Shown: positions 46,151-58,444 of the stretch, in pieces | How the letters are laid out: every line of letters begins with the position of its first letter | How positions within the stretch are numbered: position 1 is the stretch's first letter | Assembly: GCA_020744425.1 (NCBI GenBank) | Contig: JAGMUV010000001.1 | Coordinates: forward strand, 6,820,001-6,884,000 | DNA from: Dactylonectria macrodidyma | Taxonomy: Eukaryota > Ascomycota > Sordariomycetes > Hypocreales > Nectriaceae | Direction: 5' to 3' | DNA: 64,000 nt | Position numbers and translations under genes: made by a program | The notes under the pieces: model-generated | Told to the model about the DNA's origin: nothing | The model's input: the letters and a program-made list of their open reading frames with translations, nothing else | Databases searched by the model: none

Positions 46151-46956
46151 CCGAGAACCTAACCCACCTTCATCTACAGTTTCGGGTCAATGTACCGGGC
46201 CATGGGTTGACTTGTGAGCTTCAGGGCGAAACACTAGTTTGTCCTAACGCATGCAGGTAAATCCAACTACATTTGTAGCGAAGCGTATGCTGCGAGAGAC
46301 AAACTGCATGACGAAATGTCGACCTGAATGGCTACCCTCTCCAATTCATCGATACGGGAGCCCTCGGCGCGAAGCTTTTATGGCTACCGTTGCGCTTAAG
46401 GAATGCCTTATACTAGCATAAGGGGCTTTTTGACGAATAAACCAGAGAACGAGGACAATATAATGAGTTCAATTTATTACACAATTACTTAAAATGCAAT
46501 ATTACTACTCGAAGACTATTAGTACGGTCTCCCAAGCCGAACTTCCGTGAACTCTGTACGAGGTGTGATGAAAAATAGGGAGGCATGCAAAGGTCACGCA
46601 TGAAAACATCCCAAACCTCTCGTTCTCTCTAGAATGCAAAGCTCTTTGAGACGGCATGGCTAAGATGCCGATATCTCGAAAAGTGCTCCTCTCAAACGTA
46701 TGCGACTTAGACGACTCAACAATAATAATTCCATTCACTCCCACAGTATTGCTCCGCTGCTTAGAGGCGCTAGTAATAGCAGGGAAGGGAAAATACAAAG
46801 AGAAAATGAACAGCAGTGACACGGCCCAAATGTTGATTTCGGGAGGCGCCTTGAGCTGATGTCAGTCCAACCAATTCTCACTCGACCGTCCGACTCCTCC
46901 AATTCGGTCGCTTCTATCTATGGCGAAGCATGCGTGTTTCAGTAATTTGTTCAGGT

Positions 46957-49697
46957 CTAAGTACGCGGCAGTACCTCAATACGTGCCTCTCTACCCTCGA
47001 GAGTAAAGGAAACCTTGACCCTGGCATCATTGTCTAGTTCCAGGATATACTTGCCAGGGTAGATCCATAGATCGCCATACTCGTCAGCCCGGGCAATTGA
47101 AGACAATGTCAGCGGGAAAGACAGCTCCTGGGACTGCCCTGGAGCAACCGAGTCGGCACGCTGGTACGACACAAGCGACTTGTTAGGCCGTGGCTCTGGC
47201 CCAGCGTCGCCCTTGAGAAAGAGCAGCGCAGCATAGTCGGAAGAGTATTTCTTTCCAGCATTCTTGACCGTGATTGACACGGTTTCAAACTTGTAGGCAT
47301 CGATGAACTGGGCACCCTTGGCCGCGTTGATGAGAGAGTCGATCTGATAGACGCCATCGGGCTTGTTAGTCCACTTGGCCGTGAACTTTGTGTAGTGCAG
47401 GCCGTGGCCAAAGGGCAGAACCGGCTCCTCGTTGTACCACTTGTAAGTCCTGCCAGGGAAGTTTCCGTTGGGTCGCATGCTCATATCCAGGGGGTCGACA
47501 GCATCCGCGTAAGAGCTGGGGTATTGTGTGATCGGCAGACGGCCAGCGGGAGATGCAGCACCGGAAATAACGTCCATTATGGCCTTTCCCCCGGCTTGCC
47601 CAGGATAACCTGCCCAGATGAGGGCGTTGACTCCTCGGTTGTCCAGCAGGTCGCTGTCGTCGAGCTGACCACCACCAAATTGCACGACAACGAACTTCTT
47701 GCGGAGGTGTGAAAGCTGCTTGATGAGATCCAGCTGATTTCCAGGCCAGCCAATAGATGTTCTGTCCTTTGCTTCGGCCTCCTGTCCGATGTCTATACCA
47801 CCGAGGTAGATGACAAGATCGGCTTGTTTGGCGGCGGCAATGGCGGCAGCAAATCCCGAGTTGTCGCTTGAGTCAATGTCCGTACCCTTGGCGCTGACAA
47901 CTTTGGTGAAGATGTCATAAGCCGCTGAAAATGGACTACTGACAGATGGCGCGACACCATAGTAGTTTCCCTGTAGCTGGTTTGTGGCGTTGACATAAGG
48001 TCCGATGAGGGCCACCGTAGGATAGTTGTTAGTTGTTACTGGCAGAAGGCCATCGTTCATCAGCAACGTCATGCCCTTGACGGCTGCCTGGTAAGCCAAG
48101 TCCTGGGCCTCGTTGGTGTTGATGTCTGCCCAACCGAGCTTATTGTAGGGTGACTGGCCATCAAAATAGCCCACAGTAAACATGCCCGCAATGATACGCG
48201 TCAGCGCCTTGTCGACCTTGGCCTCGGTCGTCTCTCCGGCTTCGATGGCCTCCTTCAGAGAAAGAAACGTTGTCCCGCAGTTGAGGTCTGTGCCAGCGTT
48301 CAGAGCAACAGCGGCGGCGCTTGATAGAGAGTTTGTGTAGTGATGCTTCGTGAAGATGTAATCGATAGCCTCACAGTCGGACACCACGTAATGATAGGGC
48401 TGGGAGAAATTGTAGTGCTCACGGAGCAAGGTCGTCAGAAGATAGTCGCTGGCGCATGCTGGCACCCCGTTGACGGCGTTGTAGGCACACATGGTGCTGC
48501 CAGCCTTTGCATCTCGGATGCAGCTCTTGAATGGAGGTAGGTAGTACTCGCCCATGTCTTGTTGGCTTGGGTGAACGTCGTTGGAGTACCTACCATTCTC
48601 AATGTCGTATGCCGCGAAATGCTTACAAGTGGCTATTATCTGCTTCTTCAAAGGATCGGGGCCTTGGAGAGCCGGGACCAGTTTTGAAACGTAGCTTTGA
48701 ATGTGGAACGAGTCCTCACCAGGAGTCTCGGAGCCTCTGCCCCATCTGGGGTCACGAAAGGGGTTGATGTTGGGCGTCCAGTAGTCAAACCCCGCGTTGC
48801 CAGCATTCGAAAATGCCCTGGCCTCTTTGCCAATGATTCCGGCTACGGCAGCCACAAGCTCATCGTCGAAGCTTGCACCGAGGTTGATGGGCATGGGAAA
48901 GCTCGTCGCCGAGGAGAATGGGCCGCCATTTTGAGGACTGAAAGACACACCAGGGCTGAATGGAGGCCCCGCAACTCCGTGTAGAGCTTCATTCCACCAG
49001 TCAACGGGGAGGATTCCAAGCCTCACGGACCCAGCTGAGCCGTGGACCAGGTTCTGTATCTTTTCGTCGAGCGTCATGCTTTTGACCAAGGCAGCCGCTC
49101 GTTGTTCGATTGAGCGGGCTTCGTTACAAACACCTGTAGACTTGAAAGGAGCGTTCTCACAAGTAAGCGGGAAGGCCGAGTTGCCATTGCTCTTCTTTGG
49201 GTTGGAAATTTCAACGAGGTTCATGCTAATATTTTTTGGGTAAGATAAATTGCAAAACTTGCTGGGTCATCTCGTTTGTACTCACGTGTACACGCCGCCG
49301 CATTTCTTCGAGCCATCAGCAGGACAGCCAAAATTGCAGCGACCATTGTCGAGCTGCTTGGCATCATTTTCGAGTTGGTTACCGCAATAGCATTCTCTAG
49401 TGATTGGGGTCGTCCGGATTAGCAACTCTAATCAAAGGAAGAGAAAACTGGGACTAGTTGCAGAGATACTTACACTCCATACTCAACAGCGCTATACTTA
49501 TATCCCATGAGCCCACAAAAGTTGGCGCAGTATTGGGGCGAGTTCATGCTCTGCTGAGTAACGATCCTGCGTCCCGTGAGGCTCCGCGCGGGGCTGTCAG
49601 AGTAGCATCCTTTAGAATCAATGCTTGCCGTATATTCTTGCCCCTGTACTAGAAGAAAAGCGCCACCCAAGGCGAACAGTGGCATCAAGACTCTCAT
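46957..49697 (-). CDS. WSC-domain GH3 glycosidase (beta-xylosidase-type)
   Basis: Secreted glycoside hydrolase family 3 enzyme, probably releasing xylose or related sugars from hemicellulose oligomers. Exons 49697-49474, 49396-49286 and 49225-46957 sum to 868 codons (867 aa). A signal peptide (MRVLMPLFALGGAFLLVQG) is followed by a WSC cysteine domain at about residues 28-108 (GCYSDSPAR, CANFCGLMGYKYSAVEYG, ECYCGN, CNFGCPADGSKKCGG). The GH3 part starts at about 130. It has DYWTPNINPFRDPRWGRG, ATCKHFAAYD and the nucleophile Asp in YVVSDCEAIDYI. The LPFGHGLHYTKF hinge and C-terminal FnIII-like domain close it. The sequence of the GH3 core fits fungal xylan 1,4-beta-xylosidases (XYL3/bxl-type). 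WSC may bind glucan or chitin in the wall. A longer start at 49772 is possible but less natural. Confidence 0.93.
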
Positions 49698-51712
49698 CCT
49701 GAGTTCTTGACACGAAAATGACGATTCAGTAATCTCTGGCAGGTAAGGGCCTCTGATTGACTTCATTGACAAGTTGCGAAAAGGCCCTTTTAATAGTCCT
49801 ACGCGGACACGTTTTTGTAAGTTGGTTCTGGTCTAAGGCCCGTTTCCTTCTCGGGCCACAGATCCAGCTATCCATCGCACTTGTACGGCAGAATCCTATA
49901 CACGGTAGTTCAAACCTTGAGGCCGGCTAAATAGACCATTTTTAATTGGATTATCACAATGAATTGGCTTTAGGCTGGATAGTCACGGTGATCTCCCCGA
50001 TATTCCGCGGATCGTGTAGATCCCAGGGAAGCCGGGGAAATCCTGGTGCCACACGTTTAAAACTAATTCTACGCGACCGAATGAGATTTTTTAGCCAACT
50101 AGGAAGTGCTAGCATCATTAAGGCGCTAATCGACTTAGAGAACTCAAAGTGAGCAGACGGTGAGGTCTGGAATGTTGGTTTGATGTGACAGCAAGTGTTT
50201 GGCTTCCCGTGACTCATTTCCCTTGCCTGCAATAGCCCAGATGCATGAGCTACAAGAACGACCTAACAATTTAGCCGATATTCGGAAGATGTCATGTGTA
50301 GACTCAAGGGTCCTGGGAGCCATAGAAGGGGAAGAATGTTGGATCGCTTCCCCAGGAATGTATATCTCGGGCTACTTTTGGACATTTGTAGCAGCTCCTT
50401 TCTTAGAGGTTCTGGCCTATCACTAAGATATTTCGAGAGTCTGATCACGAATGCTCTTCGGATAGATTACAAGTAAAATTGGAAAGACCTCCATCAACAG
50501 TTAAAAGCAGATATATAACTTATGTTTGCTCCTATGCCGAATTGCCCAAGCTGTGCTGTCAAAGATCAAAGCAGAAAGTGCTCCGTGCAGGCACCGTCGA
50601 TACTAGTGGCCCGTAGAGAGTGTTCCGCGCCTGGGGGCTTTACTTCTTCGCGATGCCACCATCACTTCGGCGGCTTGAATACAAGCGATATCTTTTCCGC
50701 ACTACTCAGCGTTTGCTTACGGATGAAATGCTCGGTAAAAGGCAGAGAGCGTAAACAAGGGGGTCCAAGCACCGACTGATGTTATAGTACTAGTGATGAT
50801 AATCTTGGATTAGTTTCTCGTATAATTAGCCTCGGAGGTCTTGAGCCCGCATGACATCACATTTTCCACTACGATTCCACAAGGTGGCAATACCTTGAGA
50901 CCGTTGGTGTCTCGTGTAGCTTCAATGTGTCTCACGTGCCACTCACATATTGCCAGATTCTCTATAACATGCAGACTAACTGAACACTTTCAAGTCAATG
51001 GTCAATGACACCAGTATGGGAGGGCATCATCGTCTGGCTTCTTCTAGACCCTTGCGCACGTGAACGGATAAAAAGCCAAGTTTGGCGTCACCAAATAATC
51101 AACTCCGTTCTAGTTTGCAAGGCGAGGCGACTTACCTGGTTATGAATGGAGACAAGTCCTGTTCGCTCATTCGGAGTCACGGGTTTGCAAAGGAAATAGT
51201 GAAGGAACCTACTCGGGAGTGGCTTCCGGCGACTCCTGGCAGGACTCAATCGTAGTGTTTTTTTTTGTCATCCCTTGGCTATGAAGCAACGACCCCATCG
51301 GCCGATACGAACTTGACATATTCAAATCGAGCATACCCTATTCACCTAACTATTAACTCGGATTCTCTAACCTAATCGAACTCTTCAACACGCATAGCGC
51401 TCTCTGCCACCTTACCCTAGACCTGTTCAGAACAGGCCCGTGCTAGTCGTAGATGGAACTCTCTCCCTGAAAATAACTAGCATTAGCGGGGATAAGCCAC
51501 AACGGGTCACAACTCCGCACGGAATCTCATGCCTCAGGCATTCTCACATGTCTGAGGTGGGGTTGACCAATATTGGACCGTGACTATTGCTCACCGACTC
51601 CTCTTGTCGCAGCTGTTTCGGGTCAAGGTGAGTGACGATCCTTCCCAAGACTCAGTTATTTGCCTGGTTTTGGTCCACTTAGTACCCACGGGCTGTATAC
51701 TTCATCGCTGAA
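49698..51712. other. 2-kb intergenic stretch, divergent promoters
   Basis: Between the divergent GH3 and methyltransferase genes. Frames at 49946-50476 and 50522-50779 show no family features. The stretch is long enough for a small gene or non-coding RNA but I cannot support one. A poly-T run lies at 51258. Confidence 0.5.
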
Positions 51713-52996
51713 ATGACACAAGACTCGACGACAAAGCCGGATTTCTCACCTGCTAGGAGTCCGGCTTCAGCCAAGTCTCCGCCCAAGCCGAGATCACCAG
51801 CAGCTGAAGACCCGCAGCCAACAACAACAACAACAGTGATCGAACCAACTCCAGAAGCAGACCCAGATCTCGACACAGGCGATGTCAGTGACGCAGGCTA
51901 CGAAACGGACGCGGTGTCGAGCGCCTCCACGTCCGTCAGCAGCACCGTCCGTGACTACGCGTTTGAGAACAGCCGGCGCTACCATAAGTTCCAAGAGGGC
52001 CGGTACCAGTTCCCTAACGACGAGCCTGAGCAGGAGAGGGAGGACATGAAGCATTCTATGATCATCAACCTGTGCAATGGCAAGCTGCATTTCGCGCCGC
52101 TGGATAATCCGCAGAGCGTACTTGATATTGGCACGGGGACCGGGATTTGGGCCGTGGATAGTAAGCGAGACTTGGATCTCTTTTGATGATTGAACAAGCC
52201 AACTAGGCTTTTTTTTCAAACGGTTGAAGCAGAGGCTAACCTTGTTTGCTGGAAGTGGGTGATGAGTATCCGGAAGCCGACGTGTTGGGAATCGATCTGA
52301 GTCCCATTCAGCCGTCCTGGGTGCCCCCAAACGTCCGTTTCGTCGTTGACGATGCCGAAGCGGAGTGGCTTTACCCTCCTGAGTCACTCGACTACATCCA
52401 TATCCGACACATGACATCATCTATTCGTGACTGGTCCAAGTTGGTGTCTCAGGCATACCGGTATGTTGACCCAAGCACGGGCGGCTACATGAGCAGGAGC
52501 AACAGAGACAGAGAAGACAGCTACTAACGCGAATCTGTATCACAGCGCACTCAAACCAGGTGGATGGATCGAGGTTCAGGAACTTCGCTTCGTTCTCGAA
52601 TGCGACGACGGTACGCTGCGCCCCGACAGCCAAGTCCTCGACTTCCTCAACAACGTCAAGGACGGTCTGGCCGCCTTCAACGTCGACCTGCTAGGCATGG
52701 AGAAGAACCAACAGCGGATACGGGACGCCGGCTTCGTCAGGATCGATGAGCAGGTGCTCAAGGTGCCGCTGGGCGTATGGCCACGCGACAGGAAGTTGAA
52801 GACGATTGGGCTCTATAACAGGAGCATGATCTACGACGGCTTGCACGGGATTTCCATGGGGCCGTTTACGCGCGGCTTGAAGTGGTCTCCCGAAGAGGTT
52901 GAGGTTTATCTTGTCGGGGTGCGCAGGGGGTTGATGGATAGTAGCCAGCATGGATATATACCGTTCCACGTTGTCATAGGGCAGAAGCCGAAATGA
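51713..52996 (+). CDS. LaeA-like S-adenosylmethionine-dependent methyltransferase
   Basis: Three exons, 51713-52160, 52256-52460 and 52546-52996, sum to 368 codons (367 aa). The N-terminal 80 residues are Pro/Ser/Thr-rich and disordered, as in this family, ending in SSTVRDYAFENSRRYHKF. The SAM-binding motif I is VLDIGTGTGIWA, followed across intron 1 by DMGDEYPEADVLGIDLSPIQP. Motif II/III includes YIHIRHM and RALKPGGWIEVQE. This is the layout of LaeA and its many fungal paralogues (class I methyltransferase). True LaeA controls secondary metabolism with VeA; paralogues are often of unknown role, sometimes enzymes of small-molecule pathways. Whether this is the global regulator cannot be decided; a paralogue is more probable, given the family size. 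Confidence 0.9.
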
Positions 52997-53473
52997 CCAT
53001 GAGTGGAAAGAGTAGAAAGAGTAGACATGGGTTATTGTTGGTCCGATCGGGTGTATCAATTGTTCCGCACCTTCACATGCCATAGACGGATTTATAATGC
53101 AAATTGAGGCTGCTCTTTCAACATGCGCGCTGACGGCGAGTATGCTCGGGGCTTGCCTGATCGAGACGATGGCAGCGTAAGCTCCTTTTTTCTGGCAATA
53201 CCATTGCGATTATTGGGTCGTATCTGTGGGCCGTAGCCAATGATGGAATCATTAAATCATTGCACCACCACTGCCAGTCTTATGTCAGCCCTTGGATCAT
53301 GACCGGGATCTGCGGTGATTCTGAGCTGGCATAAGCCTTGCTACTGGATTGATTGTTTAAAAAGGCAATGGATCCTCGGTAGATGGATTTGGTCGTTGGA
53401 GATTATACTCGATTTGATCCCCAACGTCGGCATTGCGCGGCTATTTCATCCACTCATACCTTTTGCAGCCGTC
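52997..53473. other. Intergenic
   Basis: 477 bp between the methyltransferase and the SRPBCC gene on the same strand. Nothing recognised. Confidence 0.5.
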
Positions 53474-54050
53474 ATGGGTAAACAAAGCGTCTCTTGCTCC
53501 ATCGAGATCCAGGCACCGCCAGCCACAGTCAGGTCTGTAGTACGTGCACAACCGGCGGAAACATCCCAGATCGAGTCCTATTGAAGATCTGATTGTTTGA
53601 ATAGTTTATCGATTTCCCTCGACTAAAAGAATGGAGCAAGTGGACAGTCGAAGCGTCTGAGCCGGGCAAGCATCCATCGGAATGGAAGGCTGGCGTCCGC
53701 CTCAAGGCCAATTTGAACTCTTTCAAGTTCCCAGCGACTATAGTTGTGCGCAATTCATTCGTCCTCTACACCGTCTAGATCCATGTCTGATCTGACCTTT
53801 CTAGGAAAATTCCGCCGAATCTTTCCAGTGGATAGGTAGCCTTCCAGGCCTATTTACTGGAACACATGAATTCCACTTCTACCCCAGTAGCCAACATCCG
53901 GGGGGCACTACCTTTACCCAGACGGAGAACTTTTCGGGCCTCTTGGCATTTGTCATGGGACCAGGATGGAGTGCAAGGAAGAAGACGTTGGAGAATTGGA
54001 ATACGTTCAACGCTGATCTGAAGAAAGAGGTCGAGAAGAGTTCGTCTTAG
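53474..54050 (+). CDS. SRPBCC (START-like) small-molecule-binding protein
   Basis: Three short exons, 53474-53539, 53605-53745 and 53805-54050, sum to 151 codons (150 aa). The splice sites (GTACGT donor, TAG and CTAG acceptors) are good. The protein reads as the polyketide-cyclase/START-like SRPBCC fold: strand 1 with SCSIEIQAPPATVRSVFIDF, helix with PRLKEWSKWTVEASEPG, then GLFTGTHEFHFYPS, TTFTQTENFSGLLAF and the long C-terminal helix (WNTFNADLKKEVEKSSS). This fold binds hydrophobic ligands in a deep cavity. It follows the methyltransferase head to tail and may act with it, which is only a guess. Confidence 0.78.
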
Positions 54051-54225
54051 ATACCTCCATCATCTATGTTTGTACCAACTTTTGGCGTCCTTTTTTATCT
54101 ATTGGCATCCCATCTGTCCAACACCTCTAATCAACTACTCCATGTAGCCGCAAATTGTGCATCATATTTCTTGTCTAATATCCACAAAAGTACTCTTGCA
54201 AAGTAACTCATTCATCAGAAGTGTA

Positions 54226-55893
54226 TCACTCCGGCTTTCGATGACGCCAACGGACTACGGCAGGGTTCATCGGTCTGGAAAACATGGACTGCAGCAAAAC
54301 ATTAGTCAAACTCTTAATAAATCAACCCGACAAAAACATACTGAATAATCTGTTGCCGGTATAGGCGCCTTGGGATCAACCTGCTCCAAGTGCAGCAACC
54401 TCACAAAGGTGGCAATGATGGCCGACAGCTGCGCATACGCGTAGTGCTCTCCAACACAGCGATGTCTTCCTGCACCAAAGGGCAAATACGGGCTGCTGAC
54501 GGCCTTGGGCATCATTCCAAATCCATAGTCAACCGTTCGCGAGTCCTTTTCGGCGCTCTCGGGAGGCGCAATCTTGTCCCAGCGATGTGGGTCCCACTCC
54601 AGAGGCCTGTCGAAGAAGTCTTGGGATCGTGCGAGTGTTCCTGGAGAAGCGAGTAAAGTGTGAGTCGGAGGAACGATCCAGTTGGTGCCCGGGACGCGCA
54701 TGGGGGATTTGACTTGGCGCAGGATAGAGTGGATGGGGCTGTGCAGCCGGAGCGATTCCTTGATGACTTGTCCATTGAGCGTCAGTTTCTGGACATTTTC
54801 CCACGTCAAAGGGGCTGGAGGCGAGCCGAGAATCTCGAGTTGCTCTTGGTACATTTCCTCGACGAGGTGCGGCTTGTTGGCGAGGTTGAGCAAGATCCAT
54901 GCCCCGCTAGCCGCGGTATTGTGTTGGCCACCCATCAGGATCGCAATGAGCAAACGAGCGACATGTTCATCAGGAAGGGTCGTGCCATCCTTGTATTTGG
55001 CATCCATCAACGTCCATATCATGTCAGTTTCATCGCCCTGATTTCCCTGCTCGCGTCGCTGGCGAATGATATCGCTAAACAAGCCCTCCATGACGTTCCG
55101 AGCGTGGTCGCGGCGCCGGTTCTGCGGCAGCGGCAGCCAAGGCATGACAAAGTTGATAGGCTGGAAACCGTCGTCAAGGTGGCGATACAGGGTCGCAAAG
55201 GTGCTGTCGAACATGGAACGGACCTCGTTTCCCAGGAGAGAACCAGAAGCTGTATAGATGGTGATCTCGGCCAGGACTTCGGTGACGTTGGCCTCGCCGG
55301 ATTCTCCTTTGAAATAGGGCGATGTGTTGACGTAGTCTTCGACTTCTTTGACAAATTTCGGGACATAAGCACGGAGGGCGTCCGTGGTGAGACCGAGTTT
55401 GAGCAGCTACAAGTACGTACTCGTGTTAGGCGATATCTCAACCCATCGAGGGAGTGTAGAGATGACTTGCCCTTTTTTGGTCCATCAATCGCTCATTGGA
55501 ACAGTCATACACCACTTCCTTGCCAAACACAGGTGTGGTAAGTTTCCCATAGACCTCTTCGGCATTCAAATCGGCATGTTTGCCGTTGAGAATGAAGTCG
55601 TTGCCCTTTTGGCCGAGGAAAACAGTAGTCGGCTTGCCGAGCAGGATAAAGGTAAAGCAGTCTCCATGCTTGGCCTGGCAATCAAAAAAGAATTTGTAAG
55701 GATCGATTCCATACTGAACAGAGCTGCCGATAAAGGGGAAAATGTGAAAGACAACAGGCGGTCGGTTAGGATCTGCAAACCATATCTGTCCAATCACGTT
55801 GCGGACAATGGCGATGACGACGATGAGGCCGAGCGTCAGAGGAATTGATACGGAAGCAGGTAGGGCTCGGTAACTGCCGTAAAGAGACTCCAT
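54226..55893 (-). CDS. cyp51: Sterol 14-alpha-demethylase (CYP51)
   Basis: ER-bound P450 that removes the 14-alpha-methyl of lanosterol or eburicol in ergosterol synthesis, the target of azoles. Exons 55893-55471, 55406-54342 and 54288-54226 sum to 517 codons (516 aa), full length. The first intron has a GC donor (GCAAGT), needed to keep the frame. A TM anchor is at about residues 15-38. CYP51 marks are [18 protein letters not shown] in the B-C region, [19 protein letters not shown] in helix I, ESLRLH in helix K, and the haem loop [15 protein letters not shown]. The C-terminus [20 protein letters not shown] is the typical fungal end. The B' tyrosine that matches the well-known azole-resistance site is retained. 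It may be one of several paralogues (A, B or C), which needs a tree. An upstream Met at 55926 is also in frame. Confidence 0.96.
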
Positions 55894-56596
55894 TGCGGAA
55901 TGGGAATGTCCAAGGACGATCACCAATGCGGATGGCTTGAAATGGTAAGTTTTTTGAGAGTGTCAGATTGTGTCAGCATTAAATGGTGTGAGATGGATGG
56001 ATGGGATGGTACGAGAGTTGGTGGATGGACAAGTGTATGCCTCAGGCAGAGAAGCAAAGAATCTGTGGCTGATGCTCGCTGTGGCACAGCTCGTGTGGCG
56101 TCCGTTCAAAGGCCTAATTCTATCTGCACAAGTCGTGCCATTCAACTGCACTGACAAGAAATATGACCCGAGTACGTTCAAATCCATCCATTCCCACGTT
56201 GACAGAGCATGAATACGTGAAACCATCGATTGTGTGTAACTTAGGGTCAGTAGGATGAAGCAAATCCAATGCGGTCTCGACGTTCTGGCCTCAGGCAGGA
56301 AAGTCGGGAGTATCAAACATGTCATATTCCATATTCCATATCCCCCTCCCCCACTCTCAGAGATCCTCACGTCTTCCTTCCTACTTTGCTGTCCGCACCA
56401 CCAAGGGCGAGTTTCTACTTTCACAAAGTAAAAAAAAAACATAGATTTCTTCACATTTCAAGCATTCGAAAACCCAATACTTTCACAATTGCCTAAGATC
56501 AAGCTTTTCCAGCTCGCATGGAAGCTTAAATCTTGATGGATATAATGTTGGCCGACCCCAAGAGCCGGGCCGAGATCCTCACGTCTTTGATCCATC
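55894..56596. other. Intergenic, divergent promoters of CYP51 and MYND gene
   Basis: 703 bp. It contains GGATG-type short repeats at 55988-56015 and a poly-A run at 56430. No sterol response element stood out by eye. No gene recognised. Confidence 0.45.
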
Positions 56597-57733
56597 GTGC
56601 TGAAAATGCGTCGCGAGTATAGGTATCCGTCTCTTCCACCGAAGGAAAGCGGCAACGCCTTGATCCTCCTGGAAAAGGATTGCGAGGTCTGCAAAAAGAC
56701 GGCCGGCCTGTTTCGCTGCTCAGCCTGCCAGTGCGTCTACTATTGCAGCCGCGAGCACCAGGCCACTGATCGCAATAATCATAAGACCGCATGTACCGCC
56801 ATCGAGAAGTTTCGTGTCCGGTATGAGCATCACGTGGAGGTTCTGTCGCGCGAGATGGAGCATGGCTATTCCATGCCTGGCCAGAGGGGCAGCCTCTTCC
56901 AAGTAGGCGCCGGTCATTTCTGGGGCATCTTGGAAACCCGGCCGTACATGACCGCGCGCTTCAGACTCGTCAATGCTTCACTAGACTACTTTCCGTGCTA
57001 TCGTCACGTTGTCCAGGCCGCCCTGGACCACCTGCTCGACATGCTGCGGCTCTGTCGCGACGATAACTTGGGCGCCAGAAACATTGTCCCCGGGCTGTAC
57101 CTACGTCTGGGTAGGGAGCAGGATGCCTTCGACTTTGTCAAGTGGTATGCCACTACGGGCAACGATCCCAACTACGACTGGGGGAACATGAAACTACCCT
57201 TCCTGAATGTCAAGGATGCTAATGCCACCGAGCCGTGGCCGACTGACAGGTTGCTCAACTTGATCCATCTCTCCACCGTTTTCCTTATCAAAATGCGGCT
57301 GTTGCACGACTTTCAATCTGCCCAGAATGCCATAAGAGCTTTCCAAGGCGTCGTACCCCTAGACATTATCGACCTCATACAAGCCCATCTCTTCACCACC
57401 AACGTCCAGATCCGCCCCAAGGCTTCCATGAACAGGAGCGAAGCCATTTGCTATGGCATTGACACCCTCAAGAGCCAACTCAAGGACCTCTACAAGGCGG
57501 TTGACAAGCGCAACCCTCACTTTTGGCCCGCCATGCTGGACAGCACAGAACGGGCCACCGGCAACAAGCCCTCCGGGTACTCGGTGATCCCAGACGAACC
57601 CAAGATTTCCATTGGCCACAACCTTTACGCTTGGTTGGAGACGCCCAGGGCTTTCGATACACTCGCAGACATTGACGAGGCTATCCATGGTCGGAGGTTC
57701 CCCGAGCCGATTTCTCCCCGCGAAGATAATTGA
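56597..57733 (+). CDS. MYND-type zinc-finger protein
   Basis: Uninterrupted frame of 379 codons (378 aa). The MYND finger is at about residues 29-66: CEVCKKTAGLFRCSACQCVYYCSREHQ then H and C (NNHKTAC), matching the CX2C-CX2C-CX3C-HX3C pattern. MYND fingers bind proline-rich partners. The rest (about residues 75-378) is a helical region with no catalytic motif: no SET domain. Recognisable as the fungal MYND plus uncharacterised C-terminal region family (YLRLGREQDAFDFVKWY, LPFLNVKDA, NAIRAFQ). The first Met is at 56597; one at 56606 is equally possible. Divergent from CYP51. Confidence 0.88.
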   Translation: MLKMRREYRYPSLPPKESGNALILLEKDCEVCKKTAGLFRCSACQCVYYCSREHQATDRNNHKTACTAIEKFRVRYEHHVEVLSREMEHGYSMPGQRGSLFQVGAGHFWGILETRPYMTARFRLVNASLDYFPCYRHVVQAALDHLLDMLRLCRDDNLGARNIVPGLYLRLGREQDAFDFVKWYATTGNDPNYDWGNMKLPFLNVKDANATEPWPTDRLLNLIHLSTVFLIKMRLLHDFQSAQNAIRAFQGVVPLDIIDLIQAHLFTTNVQIRPKASMNRSEAICYGIDTLKSQLKDLYKAVDKRNPHFWPAMLDSTERATGNKPSGYSVIPDEPKISIGHNLYAWLETPRAFDTLADIDEAIHGRRFPEPISPREDN

Positions 57734-58444
57734 AGTGTTCCTCTAAGAGATGCTTTTTATTTTGACGATGAGCCCTCTTATGATGATGCGGATGCCGCAG
57801 CTATGAGTGAGGAATGGGAAAAGTCGCTCCATCGTTAGTTGTGCGAGAAGCGTATTTTCCTGTGCATTTGAGATTCCGAACAATGTCCAGTAATTCGGAA
57901 TAGGAAGCGGGGTTACGATTTCACGAATACGGCGATTGGGATTTGAGTTGGGGTCGATTTTATGTCAAGTTGATAATAGGTGACTAGGTAAGGCGTAAAA
58001 ACTGATGAATCAGTGCGCAGCCCTCCTAGTTTGAAATCGAATGCAAATTATGCTTTTTTTCTCAGCTGCTCCGTCCGAGCATCAAGCTTGGATTGCCAGC
58101 TAGTATGGTGGTCGCTTCCGGGCTCGGGTTACAACACTGTCCGAAGACTGGAGTTACAGCCGCCCTAACCCCGGAATCCGGGACAGGGTCTAATGAACAT
58201 GGGATGCTGTAACTTAATTGAAAACCTTAAAGGAAAATCCCTCTAGTTATCCAATCGCGGCACTTTGTCTCGATGAAACCCATGCAAGTCCATGGAGTCG
58301 TTACTCCGCGGGATGGTGACGGTAGTCGTTCATATAAGAATCACTTTGCTAACTACAGGTGCTCATTTTAGCAAAGGCCGGAATTTTCCCTGAACCATTG
58401 ATCATCTTGGATTGCTGAAAGGCCACACATGTGTTGTGGACAAG
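57734..58444. other. Intergenic
   Basis: 711 bp upstream of the aldehyde dehydrogenase. No gene recognised. CCGGAATCCGGGA near 58170 is a near-palindrome of the CGG/CCG type. Confidence 0.45.

Larger units (their letters stand above)
42492..46956. other. 4.5-kb gene-poor repeat-rich region
   Basis: No convincing gene. It contains the AT-rich island 43260-43760, diverged direct repeats, a 76-bp tandem duplication, a second AT-rich patch at 45380-45535 and a possible solo LTR, each listed separately. Frames at 44046-44465, 44903-45390 and 46505-46822 have no family features. Confidence 0.55.

Noticed and set aside
54660..55541. 293-codon plus-strand frame
   Set aside because: It is the antisense shadow of CYP51 exon 2, whose reading is beyond doubt.
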